A DNA stretch of 33,340 bases from Clostridiales bacterium (GCA_017527865.1 JAFXPN010000025.1:1-33340), one strand, 5' to 3'; counted from the first letter of the stretch, positions 1 through 8,795 are shown. The notes: generated by a model from the letters alone, not told the origin. Translations and numbers: made by a program.

Positions 1-1224
1 GACTTCTCCGATGACCCGCTGTGGATGATCCTTTCCGTAGCTGCTTACATCAAGGAGACAGGTGACTGGACAATCCTCGATGAGATGGTTCCTTACGACA
101 ACGACGAGTCACTCGCTAAGCCGATGCTCGATCACCTCAAGGTATCCTTCTATCACATCGTTGATAACCTCGGACCTCACGGCCTGCCTCTTGCAATGCG
201 TGCTGACTGGAACGACTGTATCAACCTTTCCTGCTTCTCTGACACACCCGGTGAGTCTTTCCAGACATACACCAACCCTAAGTTCAAGGCAGAGGGCGGT
301 TATTCCAAGATCGCTGAGTCTGTATTCGTTGCTACACTCTTCACTTATTCCGGTCCTGCATACGTAGGCATTCTCGAGCACCTCGGAAAGACAGAAGAGG
401 CTGCCAAGGCTCAGGCTGAGATCGACAAGATGAAGAAGGTTGTTATGGAGTCCGCTTTCGACGGTGAGTGGTTCTTAAGGGCTTACGATGCTAACGGCGA
501 GAAGATGGGTTCCCACGAGTGTGAGGAAGGTAAGATCTTCATCGAGCCCCAGGGCTTCGCTGTTATGTCTGAGATCGGTAAGGATGTCGGAGCTGACATC
601 AAGACACTGAACTCCATCGATAAGTATCTTAACTGCGAGTTCGGTCTCGTTCTCAATAACCCTGCATTCACTAAGTACTATATCCAGTACGGCGAGATCT
701 CCACATATCCGGGCGGATACAAGGAGAACGCAGGTATTTTCACACATAACAATGCATGGATCATCTGTGCCGAGGCTTATGCGGGAAGAGGAGATAAGGC
801 ATTCGAGTACTATTCCAAGATCGCTCCGGCTTTCACTGAAGAGACATCTGATATCCACAAGACTGAGCCGTATGTTTACGGTCAGATGATCGGCGGTAAG
901 GATGCCAAGAACTTCGGTCAGGGCAAGAACTCCTGGCTCACAGGTACAGCTGCCTGGAACATGGTTGCTATCTCTCAGTACATCCTCGGTGTTAAGCCTG
1001 AGTTCGACGGTCTGAGAGTAGATCCTTCCATCCCTGCCGCATGGGACGGCTTCAAGGCTACACGTCAGTTCAGAGGCGACACATACGAGATCACGATCAA
1101 GAATCCCGATCACGTAAACAAGGGTGTTAAGAGCCTTACTGTTGACGGTCAGGCTATCGAAGGCTGCATCGTTCCCGTTGCAGGCGACGGAAATACACAC
1201 CAGGTCGAGGTTGTCCTGGGATAA
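1..1224 (+). CDS. Cellobiose phosphorylase (GH94), C-terminal part, 5' truncated by the window edge
   Basis: The reading frame is open from base 1, so the gene starts outside the window; 407 C-terminal residues are visible. GH94 enzymes of this type cleave cellobiose with phosphate to glucose 1-phosphate and glucose in the cytoplasm. The visible part carries the family's catalytic-domain block [18 protein letters not shown] (general-acid Asp in DWND, codons near 205-216), then [26 protein letters not shown] and [11 protein letters not shown]. It resembles cellobiose phosphorylases (about 810 aa) more than the longer cellodextrin enzymes. Codon use looks strongly biased (Ile almost always ATC), which suggests high expression. 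A terminator follows at 1254-1287. Family assignment is firm; cellobiose as substrate is inferred from similarity and from the cellodextrin phosphorylase next door. Confidence 0.88.
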   Translation, partial: DFSDDPLWMILSVAAYIKETGDWTILDEMVPYDNDESLAKPMLDHLKVSFYHIVDNLGPHGLPLAMRADWNDCINLSCFSDTPGESFQTYTNPKFKAEGGYSKIAESVFVATLFTYSGPAYVGILEHLGKTEEAAKAQAEIDKMKKVVMESAFDGEWFLRAYDANGEKMGSHECEEGKIFIEPQGFAVMSEIGKDVGADIKTLNSIDKYLNCEFGLVLNNPAFTKYYIQYGEISTYPGGYKENAGIFTHNNAWIICAEAYAGRGDKAFEYYSKIAPAFTEETSDIHKTEPYVYGQMIGGKDAKNFGQGKNSWLTGTAAWNMVAISQYILGVKPEFDGLRVDPSIPAAWDGFKATRQFRGDTYEITIKNPDHVNKGVKSLTVDGQAIEGCIVPVAGDGNTHQVEVVLG

Positions 1225-1253
1225 TCTTTAAGATTCGGATCATTAAGCGGTTT

Positions 1254-1287
1254 GACCCCGTCAATCATCTTTCAGGTTGACGGGGTC
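1254..1287 (+). terminator. Hairpin terminator after the cellobiose phosphorylase gene
   Basis: An 11-bp perfect stem (GACCCCGTCAA at 1254-1264, TTGACGGGGTC at 1277-1287) encloses a 12-base loop. No long T run follows, so termination may be partial. It separates the two phosphorylase genes. Confidence 0.7.
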
Positions 1288-1299
1288 TGCTGTTATAAT
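1271..1299 (+). promoter_or_regulatory. Candidate promoter of the cellodextrin phosphorylase gene (extended -10)
   Basis: TGTTATAAT at 1291-1299 is an extended -10 element. TTCAGG at 1271-1276, 17 bases upstream, is a weak -35 lying inside the terminator loop. Transcription would start near 1306, leaving a leader of about 30 bases with GGAGG at 1326-1330. The terminator and promoter therefore overlap physically. Confidence 0.55.
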
Positions 1300-1337
1300 C
1301 ACGAAGTAATTATATTAACAACACCGGAGGTTAGACG

Positions 1338-4300
1338 ATGGGAAACAATACCACTCTGACAGGAATCAAGGCAAGGGATAAGCAGGTATCTGCGAAGGAT
1401 ATAGCGCAGGAGAAATTCGGAAGTTTACTGACAGGAAATGTCAGCGCTCAGTATATAGGATTTACGAAGAAGCCGGTCGTAGCGGCCGTATCGGGACTCC
1501 CTTTCGAATCCCCTCTCGTAACGGTCATCCTTCAGTTGAAGGAGATCGGTGATGTGTTAAGCAGGCTTTTCGCTGAGGGCAAGAGCGTGCTTTTTACAGC
1601 GGAAGGCGAGCTTTATTCAGAAGGGAATGATTCGCCTGAGGCATTGACCGATGCGCAGAAAGCGGCTGTCAAAGCAGTTATCGATGATTCAAGGACATGG
1701 GGAGGCAGGCTTGCGGACAACGGCGAGCTTGTGTTCGACCCGTCGACCCCGGTCCCCGGACCTCATTACTACACGAATATGCTGATCGGCAACAGGATCG
1801 GATTCGACCGTCCTCTTCAGAGCACGCCGAAGAGCGCGGTGGATGCCCTTGGCGGCGGTTCCTTCAGGGCTCACGCGGATACCCAGGTACTTGCAACGAA
1901 GTGGGACTACCTTCCCGAAGAGAACGGATTCCCCGCTAACCGTCAGTTCTACATTACCGAGAACGGGAAGAAGATCTTCTGGTCCGGATCCGCAAAGGCT
2001 GACGGTATTATCAAGGTTACTACCACTCATGCCCAGAACAGGACCAGGATCGTCTATGAGCTTGCAGACGGACTTAAGATCACAAGAACGATATTCATCC
2101 TTCCCTCGGAGGATGATATGCCCCTCGCAGCGGAAGCGCAGATGATAGACATCGAGAATACAGGGGTTGAGGACAGGGATCTTCGCATCGTTTATACGGG
2201 AATGTTCGGAACGTCGGAGGTTCATGCCTTAAGAGAGGACGTAATCTTCTCAACGGTAGTAGCGCAGTCCGAGGTCTTCTTTGATGAAGATGAGAAGATA
2301 AAGGCTGTCTGCTTCGATCCCAACCCCAAGTGGACCAAGGGCAATATCCGTTGGAATACGCTTCTCGTACACGAGGGCGATACAGTGAAGTTCCCGGAGC
2401 AGTACTGCGCAAGGTATGCGGACTTTGTCGGAAACGGCACTCTTTCTGACCCTGAGTTTATCTCCTACCTTGCTGACCGTCATTCGCGAAAAGGTCCCGG
2501 TTTCTTCGCCCTTGCAACACCGTTTACGGTAAAGGCAGGTTCGTCTGTAAGAGCAGATAACTTTACCTGTCTTACGACGGATGTGCTCAATGATGACTAT
2601 GTGGAAGATGAGACGGTGAAGACCGAGATACTTGCTCTTATCGACCGCTACAGTGACAGGGATGCACTTCCTGCCGCATATGATAAGGTGATCAGTTTTA
2701 CCCGTGATTATGCGAAGTACATGAAGATATCGCACGAGGATAAGAACTTCGAGTCCTATGTCAATAACAACCTTCCGTTCCAGGTTTTCTATCAGACATT
2801 TGTATCAAGGTCGCTCGACTGGACGCAGAAGGGATACCGTGAGATCGGCTTCAGGGAGATACAGGATATCTTTGCCTCCATGTATTATTTTGCAGGCATG
2901 GGACAGCAGGAATTCGTAAAGAAGCTCCTCCGCGAGTGGACGGGCAATGTATTCCCCGAAGGCTTCACGAATCATAATTTCTACTGGTACGGCAAGGAAC
3001 CCGGCCAGTGGTCTGATGACGGGCTGTGGCTCCTGCAGGCGCTCGACAGATATGTAAGCCTCACGGGAGATTACGATTTTCTGAAAGAGGAAGTCGTAAT
3101 GGCAAGGGAGTACGATACCCCCGAAGAAGCGTTGAAGGCCGTTAAAACAGGCGCAGGCGATAAGAGGACCATTCTCGATACGATCAAGGCGATCATCACA
3201 TACAGCGCGAAGATCTCGGTCGGATCGCACGGTATCCCGCTTATAGATAAGGCAGACTGGAATGACTGCTTAAGAGTCGATCCCGATTTCCTGCCCGGCA
3301 AGAAGAAGATAGAAGAATACAAAGCTCAGCTTGCATCAAAGGGCAAGGCTTTCGGCGAAGTGCCTTATGAGTCCGAGTATTCGGAATCCGTTATGAACGG
3401 CTTCCTTCTTAAGGTCGCCATCGATGCCGCTAAGGGTATGTTCGAGAAGACGGGCGATGAGGAATATGCCAAGGAGCTTGAAGCATTATCTTCGAAGGTT
3501 AAGGAAGACTTAAGGGCTAATGCCTGGAAGAATGATTTCTTCGCAAGAGTATTGTTCAACAGGAAGGATAAGCCCGAGCTTAAGTACCTGGGAGCCGCGG
3601 GCGACGATCTCCAGGTGGAGGATGCACCCGGATCATATTTCCTTAATGCGTTCTCATGGTCCATTCTGTCTGACTGCGCCGATGAGGAGCAGATATCGAC
3701 GATGCTCGATACGATGGACAGATATATCAAGTCTCCTTACGGATTCAGGCTTTGCTCAACTGTCGATTATTCGAAGATCGCGCCAAAGATAGATGTAGCT
3801 CTATATTATCCCGGTGACCGTGAGAACGGCGGCGTATTCAAGCATGCAAACATGATGGCGGCAGCTGCGATGCTCAAGGCGGCGAAGAAGGTTTCCGATG
3901 AAGGTCTTGCCGCCAGACTTGCAAAGACCGCTTACTGGGTCATCGACTGCATCCTGCCTTACAAGACATTAAAGCACCCGTTTGATTCCTGCGGTAATCC
4001 GAGGTGGTGCACACAGTACAACAATTCCGATTCCGGAGAGAATATCGGACCTACCCTGTCAGGTACGTCCACATGGCTTCTCCTGTGTCTGTTCTCCTGC
4101 TTCGGCGTGGAGTTTACATCCGATGCGCTTATCGTTGAACCTCTCCTCCGTGAGGATGACACGGGACTCGATGTTACGGTCAACAGCGGTCTTGCTGTCT
4201 ATGAGATCAGCATCAGCAAGCCTGCAGGATTCAAGAGGACACGCGAAGGCGTCAAGGTATTCTGTGACGGCAGCGAACTTCCCGACTGCAGGGTTCCGAT

Positions 4301-4346
4301 CTTTACCGATCACGCCTCCCATAAGGTCGAGGTCAAGTTCCCGTGA
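1338..4346 (+). CDS. Cellodextrin phosphorylase (GH94)
   Basis: This 1002-aa protein would phosphorolyse cellodextrins one glucose at a time, giving glucose 1-phosphate and a shorter chain, and no signal peptide is seen, fitting a cytoplasmic enzyme. It matches the clostridial cellodextrin phosphorylase type in length (about 980-1000 aa) and along its whole sequence. Blocks include GPHYYTNMLIGNRIGFDRPL, QKGYREIGFREIQDIFASMY, KADWNDCLRVD (general-acid Asp near residue 640-643), RENGGVFKHANMM and NIGPTLSGTSTW. GGAGG lies 7 bases before the ATG. The gene has its own promoter candidate and follows a cellobiose phosphorylase gene, so the pair could take cellodextrins down to glucose and glucose 1-phosphate. 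Its codon use is more relaxed than in the upstream gene, with ATA Ile codons present. Confidence 0.92.
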   Translation: MGNNTTLTGIKARDKQVSAKDIAQEKFGSLLTGNVSAQYIGFTKKPVVAAVSGLPFESPLVTVILQLKEIGDVLSRLFAEGKSVLFTAEGELYSEGNDSPEALTDAQKAAVKAVIDDSRTWGGRLADNGELVFDPSTPVPGPHYYTNMLIGNRIGFDRPLQSTPKSAVDALGGGSFRAHADTQVLATKWDYLPEENGFPANRQFYITENGKKIFWSGSAKADGIIKVTTTHAQNRTRIVYELADGLKITRTIFILPSEDDMPLAAEAQMIDIENTGVEDRDLRIVYTGMFGTSEVHALREDVIFSTVVAQSEVFFDEDEKIKAVCFDPNPKWTKGNIRWNTLLVHEGDTVKFPEQYCARYADFVGNGTLSDPEFISYLADRHSRKGPGFFALATPFTVKAGSSVRADNFTCLTTDVLNDDYVEDETVKTEILALIDRYSDRDALPAAYDKVISFTRDYAKYMKISHEDKNFESYVNNNLPFQVFYQTFVSRSLDWTQKGYREIGFREIQDIFASMYYFAGMGQQEFVKKLLREWTGNVFPEGFTNHNFYWYGKEPGQWSDDGLWLLQALDRYVSLTGDYDFLKEEVVMAREYDTPEEALKAVKTGAGDKRTILDTIKAIITYSAKISVGSHGIPLIDKADWNDCLRVDPDFLPGKKKIEEYKAQLASKGKAFGEVPYESEYSESVMNGFLLKVAIDAAKGMFEKTGDEEYAKELEALSSKVKEDLRANAWKNDFFARVLFNRKDKPELKYLGAAGDDLQVEDAPGSYFLNAFSWSILSDCADEEQISTMLDTMDRYIKSPYGFRLCSTVDYSKIAPKIDVALYYPGDRENGGVFKHANMMAAAAMLKAAKKVSDEGLAARLAKTAYWVIDCILPYKTLKHPFDSCGNPRWCTQYNNSDSGENIGPTLSGTSTWLLLCLFSCFGVEFTSDALIVEPLLREDDTGLDVTVNSGLAVYEISISKPAGFKRTREGVKVFCDGSELPDCRVPIFTDHASHKVEVKFP

Positions 4347-4376
4347 TGAAAGAAATGCAGTATCGCTGATACTATG

Positions 4377-4412
4377 AGCGCCGCCTGCAGTACCGTCTGC
4401 GGCGGCGCTTTT
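4377..4412 (+). terminator. Hairpin terminator after the cellodextrin phosphorylase gene
   Basis: AGCGCCGCCTGCAG (4377-4390) pairs with CTGCGGCGGCGCT (4397-4409) with one bulged base and a 6-base loop, followed by TTTT. A small hairpin (AGTATC/GATACT, 4359-4373) lies just before it. Confidence 0.75.
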
Positions 4413-4427
4413 GTGTCGGACGGCGGC

Positions 4428-4456
4428 TCGACAACCGCAGACGTTGAGTTTATTAT
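4428..4456 (+). promoter_or_regulatory. Promoter of the lipoprotein gene, possibly serving hprK and beyond
   Basis: TCGACA at 4428-4433 and TATTAT at 4451-4456 each differ from consensus by one base and are 17 bases apart. AAAGGA near 4469-4474 is a plausible ribosome site for the ATG at 4486. As only 28 bases separate this gene from hprK, the promoter may drive the whole hprK-whiA run. Confidence 0.6.
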
Positions 4457-4485
4457 GATTAAAAGAAGAAAGGACGGCAGTTATT

Positions 4486-5415
4486 ATGAAGTCAACGGTA
4501 TTAAAGAAAAAGCTGGTCAGTCTTCTGATCGCGACGGCGATGATCCCCGCAATGATACTGAGCGGGTGTTCCGGATCTTCTGACTCTAAGAAGGACATGG
4601 ATGACGACGAAGAGGAGATATCAGAAACCACTGAAGAGGCCGGGAATGAGACCGAACAGACCGGTGATGTTCAGGAAACGGAAAGCCATGAAACGGATAC
4701 TTCCGAAACCACTACCTCTCAAACAGAGCCTTCCGCGGATGATCAGCCTGTTACGATAGATGTATATCCTTTCGGTGATGAGATAGAAGATCGCGACGGA
4801 CCCATTGTCGGCAGTGTTCCTGACGGCAGGTACTTCGGATACATCCTCGGCGTGTCGGAGGACGGCAGATATGCGTGCCTTTCTCTCGGACACAACATAG
4901 AGATCACGGAAGATGAGTTTAACGCGTATGCGGTAGGTGACACTTTGCAGTACGCGAGATATGAGGACGGATCTGATGTTGTAACACTTACCGTCACCCG
5001 CGTCTATGAAGTCGATTGGGGACATGAGGTGGAGTTTGACGATTATGATATCCCGAGCTTCGCGCAGGGTTCTTATGCGGCGGTCAGTTCGGATTATGTC
5101 CTGATGGAAGAGAGCGACAATCCGGTGGTATGCGATCTTTGTGTATGCATCCTGCCTTTGTCTGATGACTGTGATATATCGGATACTTATGAGTATCTTC
5201 TGAACTTTGACGGTGATGATGCCGTGGCAGGATATGAGACATGGGCGGCAGAGCAGACCTCAGGCGGCATTACCGCTTCTTCCTACTGGTATTATGAGAC
5301 AGAGTATACTGATTATTATGACCTGTCAGACGGCTGGTACAGGATCGGCGGGCTCGTATATCCGCTTACCATAGAGAACGGACAGATTACGAGCATGAGT
5401 ATCGAGTGGAGATAA
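4486..5415 (+). CDS. Putative exported lipoprotein of unknown function
   Basis: The 309-aa product begins with a lipoprotein signal: charged start (KKK at 7-9), hydrophobic stretch, and lipobox LSGC at 25-28 with Cys28 as lipidation site. Residues 29-90 form an acidic linker very rich in Glu, Asp, Thr and Ser, typical of a spacer that crosses the Gram-positive wall. Residues from about 92 to the end look like a folded, Tyr- and Asp-rich beta domain that I cannot assign to a family; two Cys near residues 218-222 could form a disulfide. It lies between the GH94 genes and hprK. I infer a surface role but see no basis for a specific function; a sugar-binding role would be speculation. Confidence 0.8.
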   Translation: MKSTVLKKKLVSLLIATAMIPAMILSGCSGSSDSKKDMDDDEEEISETTEEAGNETEQTGDVQETESHETDTSETTTSQTEPSADDQPVTIDVYPFGDEIEDRDGPIVGSVPDGRYFGYILGVSEDGRYACLSLGHNIEITEDEFNAYAVGDTLQYARYEDGSDVVTLTVTRVYEVDWGHEVEFDDYDIPSFAQGSYAAVSSDYVLMEESDNPVVCDLCVCILPLSDDCDISDTYEYLLNFDGDDAVAGYETWAAEQTSGGITASSYWYYETEYTDYYDLSDGWYRIGGLVYPLTIENGQITSMSIEWR

Positions 5416-5443
5416 AAAGGCCGGACATAAGGGGAGGTTCAAG

Positions 5444-6373
5444 GTGCCGTATTCAAGTATTTTCCTCGGAAAGATAGTCGAGCATTTTAATCTCGAGGTC
5501 GTATACGATTCGGGCGATATAGAGCAAAGGCGCATTACCGTCGATGACGTGACGCGTCCCGGACTGCAGCTTGCGGGTTATTATGATCACTTCGGTCCGG
5601 ACAGACTTCAGATTGTCGGAAACATGGAGCACGCTTTCCTCGGGAATCTGACGTCAGAAGACCGCAAGAGGTCGGTCATCACGCTCTTCGAGAAAGGGAT
5701 CCCGGCACTCATAATAACGCGTAATCACGAGGTGCATCCCGAGATACTGGAGGCAGCGGAGGAGACAGGGACACCTGTATTGAGAACGGGTGACGTGACA
5801 TCGGATTTCTCGAGCGAGCTCATCAAGTATCTTAAGCTGGAGCTTGCCCCGAGAGTGTCGATGCACGGCGTTCTCGTCGAGGTCAACGGCGAAGGCATCC
5901 TGATATTGGGAGAATCCGGCGTAGGTAAATCGGAGACTGCGCTCGAGATCGTAAAGAGAGGACACAGGCTTATCGCGGACGATCTCGTTGAGGTAAGAAA
6001 AGTGTCGGAGTCGACACTCGTAGGAAGAGCTCCCGATGTTATAAAGCACCTTATAGAGATCAGGGGCATCGGCATCATAAACGTCAAGGAACTGTACGGC
6101 GTGTCTTCGGTCAAGCCGCAGGAGTCGGTGAACTTTGTCATCAATCTCGAGAAGTGGGATGAGACCAAGACATACGACAGGATGGGGTTGGGCGAAGAGA
6201 CTACGGAGATCCTGGGGATCAAGGTTCCGTCCATAACGATCCCCGTAGGGCCGGGACGCAATCTGGCAATCATAGTCGAGGCGGCTGCGATCAATCACAG
6301 AGTAAAGAAGATGGGATTCAATGCCGCGCAGGATCTTGTGAACAGGGTATTTCCGGGAGGCAATCTGTCCTGA
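5444..6373 (+). CDS. hprK: HPr kinase/phosphorylase
   Basis: HprK phosphorylates HPr on Ser46 when glycolytic intermediates are high and reverses this with phosphate; P-Ser-HPr is the corepressor for CcpA in carbon catabolite repression. The 309-aa length is normal. Visible features are an N-terminal domain (about 1-130), conserved His141 (SMHGVLVEVNG), Walker A GESGVGKS at 156-163, RLIADDLVE at 175-183, and the family signature EIRGIGIINVKELYG at 205-219. The start is GTG at 5444, with GGGGAGG 6 bases upstream. Its stop overlaps the murB ATG by one base (TGATG). The order hprK-murB-rapZ-whiA is familiar in Clostridia. Sitting next to cellodextrin catabolism genes fits a carbon-control role, though that adjacency may be chance. 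Confidence 0.95.
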   Translation: MPYSSIFLGKIVEHFNLEVVYDSGDIEQRRITVDDVTRPGLQLAGYYDHFGPDRLQIVGNMEHAFLGNLTSEDRKRSVITLFEKGIPALIITRNHEVHPEILEAAEETGTPVLRTGDVTSDFSSELIKYLKLELAPRVSMHGVLVEVNGEGILILGESGVGKSETALEIVKRGHRLIADDLVEVRKVSESTLVGRAPDVIKHLIEIRGIGIINVKELYGVSSVKPQESVNFVINLEKWDETKTYDRMGLGEETTEILGIKVPSITIPVGPGRNLAIIVEAAAINHRVKKMGFNAAQDLVNRVFPGGNLS

Positions 6374-7275
6374 TGGCCATAGAAGATATCATTCAAAGAA
6401 ACGTTGTATTAAAGCCTTTCACAACGATGAAGACCGGCGGAGCCGCGGCATACTTTGCCGAGCCCTCTTCCGAGGAGGAGATAAAGGCGCTGCTCGATCA
6501 TGCCCGCGAGAATAGTATCGATACGTTCATCCTGGGCAACGGCTCCAATGTCATTGCGGCTGATGCGGGCTATGACGGCCTCGTGATAAGAATCGGGAAT
6601 AAAATGTCGGATATAAGGGTCACGGACGATCCGGAAGACCCGGAATACAGACTGATCAGCGCTCAGGCGGGATGCCTTCTGTCAAAGTTCGGGAACAGAG
6701 CTGCTTCCGAGGGCCTCGACGGGGCGGAATTCGCGTGCGGGATCCCCGGATCTGTCGGAGGCGCCGTGTTCATGAATGCCGGTGCTTACGGAACCGAGAT
6801 CAAGGATATCGCATGGGAAGTTCAATACATAGAAGACGGTCAATGTAAGACCGTAAGGGCAAATCCGGATATGTTCGGCTACAGGACATCATTCTTTGCT
6901 CAGGGTCAAAGGATAGTCACGGGCTTCACCGCGAGGCTTAAGAAGGGTGACAGGGAGCGCATAGAGTCCTATGTCAGGGAACTGCGCGACAAGCGCGCGG
7001 CATCGCAGCCTCTTACGGTCCCGTCGTGCGGATCGACCTTCAAGAGGCCTGAAGGATACTTTGCGGGCAAGCTTATCCAGGACTCGGGACTCAAAGGGTT
7101 CTCACTCGATGATTCCGGCGCCCAGGTAAGCCCCAAGCACGCGGGCTTTGTGGTCAACAATGAAGGCCGTGCGGGGTCTGAGGACATCAAGAGGCTGATA
7201 AAGTATATTCAGGACAAGGTATTCGAAGACAGCGGCGTTAAGCTTGAATGCGAAGTCAGGTTCTTAGGAGGGTAA
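6373..7275 (+). CDS. murB: UDP-N-acetylenolpyruvoylglucosamine reductase
   Basis: MurB reduces UDP-GlcNAc-enolpyruvate to UDP-MurNAc with NADPH and FAD, the second committed step of peptidoglycan precursor synthesis. The 300-aa length fits the compact Gram-positive type. Motifs in order are TTMKTGG (17-23), ILGNGSNVI (53-61), GIPGSVGGAVFMNAGAYG (123-140), YRTSFF (170-175), PSCGSTFKRPEG (217-228) with the catalytic Ser at 221, and the C-terminal LECEVRFLG holding the conserved Glu. It overlaps hprK by one base, implying translational coupling, and is followed after 6 bases by rapZ. Confidence 0.95.
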   Translation: MAIEDIIQRNVVLKPFTTMKTGGAAAYFAEPSSEEEIKALLDHARENSIDTFILGNGSNVIAADAGYDGLVIRIGNKMSDIRVTDDPEDPEYRLISAQAGCLLSKFGNRAASEGLDGAEFACGIPGSVGGAVFMNAGAYGTEIKDIAWEVQYIEDGQCKTVRANPDMFGYRTSFFAQGQRIVTGFTARLKKGDRERIESYVRELRDKRAASQPLTVPSCGSTFKRPEGYFAGKLIQDSGLKGFSLDDSGAQVSPKHAGFVVNNEGRAGSEDIKRLIKYIQDKVFEDSGVKLECEVRFLGG

Positions 7276-7281
7276 ACAGGA

Positions 7282-8163
7282 ATGGATATCATCATCCTTA
7301 CCGGTATGAGCGGAGCGGGTAAGAGCCAGGCGGCAGCTTACTTTGAAGATCACGGATATTTCTGTATAGATAATCTTCCGCCCGTGCTCATGCCAAGTAT
7401 CGTGGAATCATTTGCTTCCGTAAAGGATGACGGTTCGGCTCCGATCGACAAGCTCTGTCTGGTCGTCGACGTCAGATCGCGAAGCTACCTTAAGGGGTTT
7501 GATGCCGCGCTTGCGCAGCTTGATGATATGAACTGCACTTACCGCATAGTATTTCTTGAAGCAAGTGACAATGTGCTGGTCTCGCGTTACCGCCAGACCA
7601 GAAGGACCCACCCGCTTACTGCAGAGCTGAGCCTTGTTGATGCGATAGCTTCCGAGCGTAAGATGCTCCACGGGATAAGAGGCCGCGCCACGAATGTCAT
7701 TGACACTACAATGACATCTATATCCGCATTCCGCAAAGAACTCCGGGTCGTTCTCGAAGAGGGCGAATCACAGGAGATATCCGTATATGTCGAATCGTTC
7801 GGATACATGTACGGTCTGTCGAACGACAGCGATGATGTTATTGATGTCAGATTTCTGCCTAATCCTTTCTGGGTCAAGGATCTCCAGATGCTGTCGGGTC
7901 TCGATGATCCGATAGGGAATTACCTGATGGGCTTCCCCGAGACGGTGGAGTTCCTTGAGAAGGTGAAGGATCTGCTGGAATTCATGATCCCCTTCTATAT
8001 CCGGGGAGGAAAGACCAGGCTTAATATAGGGGTCGGATGTACCGGCGGACGGCACAGATCGGTATTCATCGCGGAGCAGATCGGGAAGATAACAAGGGAA
8101 TTAGGATACAGGACCACGGTAAATCACCGTGACATAGACAGGGATCCGAGGTATGCAAAGTAA
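7282..8163 (+). CDS. rapZ: RapZ/YvcJ family P-loop nucleotide-binding protein
   Basis: Members bind and hydrolyse nucleotides. In E. coli RapZ is an RNase adapter controlling glmS sRNAs; in Firmicutes YvcJ has a less defined role in competence and metabolism. The 293-aa protein has Walker A GMSGAGKS (8-15), the family block YFCIDNLPP (about 27-35), Walker B-like LCLVVDVRSR, and the C-terminal IGVGCTGGRHRSV motif. AGGAGGG at 7267-7273 precedes the ATG by 8 bases. Its last 11 bases overlap whiA. In many Firmicutes yvcK lies between these two genes; here it does not. Confidence 0.93.
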   Translation: MDIIILTGMSGAGKSQAAAYFEDHGYFCIDNLPPVLMPSIVESFASVKDDGSAPIDKLCLVVDVRSRSYLKGFDAALAQLDDMNCTYRIVFLEASDNVLVSRYRQTRRTHPLTAELSLVDAIASERKMLHGIRGRATNVIDTTMTSISAFRKELRVVLEEGESQEISVYVESFGYMYGLSNDSDDVIDVRFLPNPFWVKDLQMLSGLDDPIGNYLMGFPETVEFLEKVKDLLEFMIPFYIRGGKTRLNIGVGCTGGRHRSVFIAEQIGKITRELGYRTTVNHRDIDRDPRYAK

Positions 8164-8782
8164 AAACAAGAGCTTCTCGAAGACGGTTAAGGAGGAGCTT
8201 TCAAGACTCTCTGCCAGGAACCGTGACGAGCGGGCTTTTTTACGCGAGCGCTTTATGGCCTGCGGGTATATAACCGATCCGCGTACGGCATACAGGGTGG
8301 AACTGCGCCTTGATGACCCTGAAGAAGCTTTGAAGATATCGGAGATGCTCAAAGAGTACGATATACCCTTCACCGCGGCTTCTCGAAAAGGAAATGAAGT
8401 TATCTATGTTCGCAGCGGCGACGGCGTCTCGGATTTTCTGGGATTGATCGGAGCGAATTCAGCTCGCCTGTCCTTTGAGAATATGAGGGTGGAGAAAGAG
8501 ATGAAGTCCGTGGTAAACCGTGTGGTCAATTGTGATTCCGGCAATACGGGAAGGCAGGCGGAAGCAGCGGCGAGAAGAGGGGAACTGATCGGGAAGCTCC
8601 TGGCTTCCCCCGAAGCAGAAAAGCTTTCGCCTGAACTGCTTGAAGCGGCGGCGGTACATCAGAATAACCCCGGCGCTTCGATAGCGGAGCTGGGTAAGCT
8701 TATGAATCCTCCCTTGGGCAAATCGGGGATGAACCACAGGCTCAGTAAGCTCGTCGAAATAGCGGAAAACATAAGTATGTGA
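8153..8782 (+). CDS. whiA: Short WhiA-family protein apparently lacking the first LAGLIDADG repeat
   Basis: WhiA is a conserved Gram-positive DNA-binding protein made of two LAGLIDADG repeats and a C-terminal helix-turn-helix, usually about 310-320 aa. It controls sporulation-septation genes in Streptomyces and affects division and chromosome segregation in Bacillus. This copy has 209 aa. Residues 7-20 (FSKTVKEELSRL) match the usual N-terminus, but 27-45 (RAFLRERFMACGYITDP) already match the second LAGLIDADG repeat, so roughly 95-100 internal residues are missing. The rest is well conserved: DFLGLIGANSARLSFENMR (94-112), VNRVVNCDSGN (121-131), and helix-turn-helix with NPPLGKSGMNHRLSKL (185-200). 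The ATG overlaps rapZ by 11 bases and an in-frame stop at 8135-8137 rules out an earlier start. There is no sign of a frameshift, so I take it as an intact, shortened protein. Confidence 0.88.
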   Translation: MQSKNKSFSKTVKEELSRLSARNRDERAFLRERFMACGYITDPRTAYRVELRLDDPEEALKISEMLKEYDIPFTAASRKGNEVIYVRSGDGVSDFLGLIGANSARLSFENMRVEKEMKSVVNRVVNCDSGNTGRQAEAAARRGELIGKLLASPEAEKLSPELLEAAAVHQNNPGASIAELGKLMNPPLGKSGMNHRLSKLVEIAENISM

Positions 8783-8788
8783 TATTAT
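8783..8788 (+). promoter_or_regulatory. Possible -10 element placing transcription start at the next ATG (leaderless candidate)
   Basis: TATTAT lies 7 bases before the ATG at 8796, and the bases between whiA and that ATG contain no purine-rich ribosome site. I found no convincing -35. If it is used, the mRNA would begin at or near the start codon. Confidence 0.3.
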
Positions 8789-8795
8789 TTCCCCT

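Noticed and set aside
1277..1299. TTGACG with TATAAT as a promoter pair
   Set aside because: The spacing is 11 bases, too short; TTGACG is the terminator arm. The extended -10 with TTCAGG is preferred.
6970..7110. Cys next to the catalytic Ser of MurB (PSCGS) as an oddity
   Set aside because: Similar sequences are common in clostridial MurB as far as I can recall, and the Ser itself is kept.
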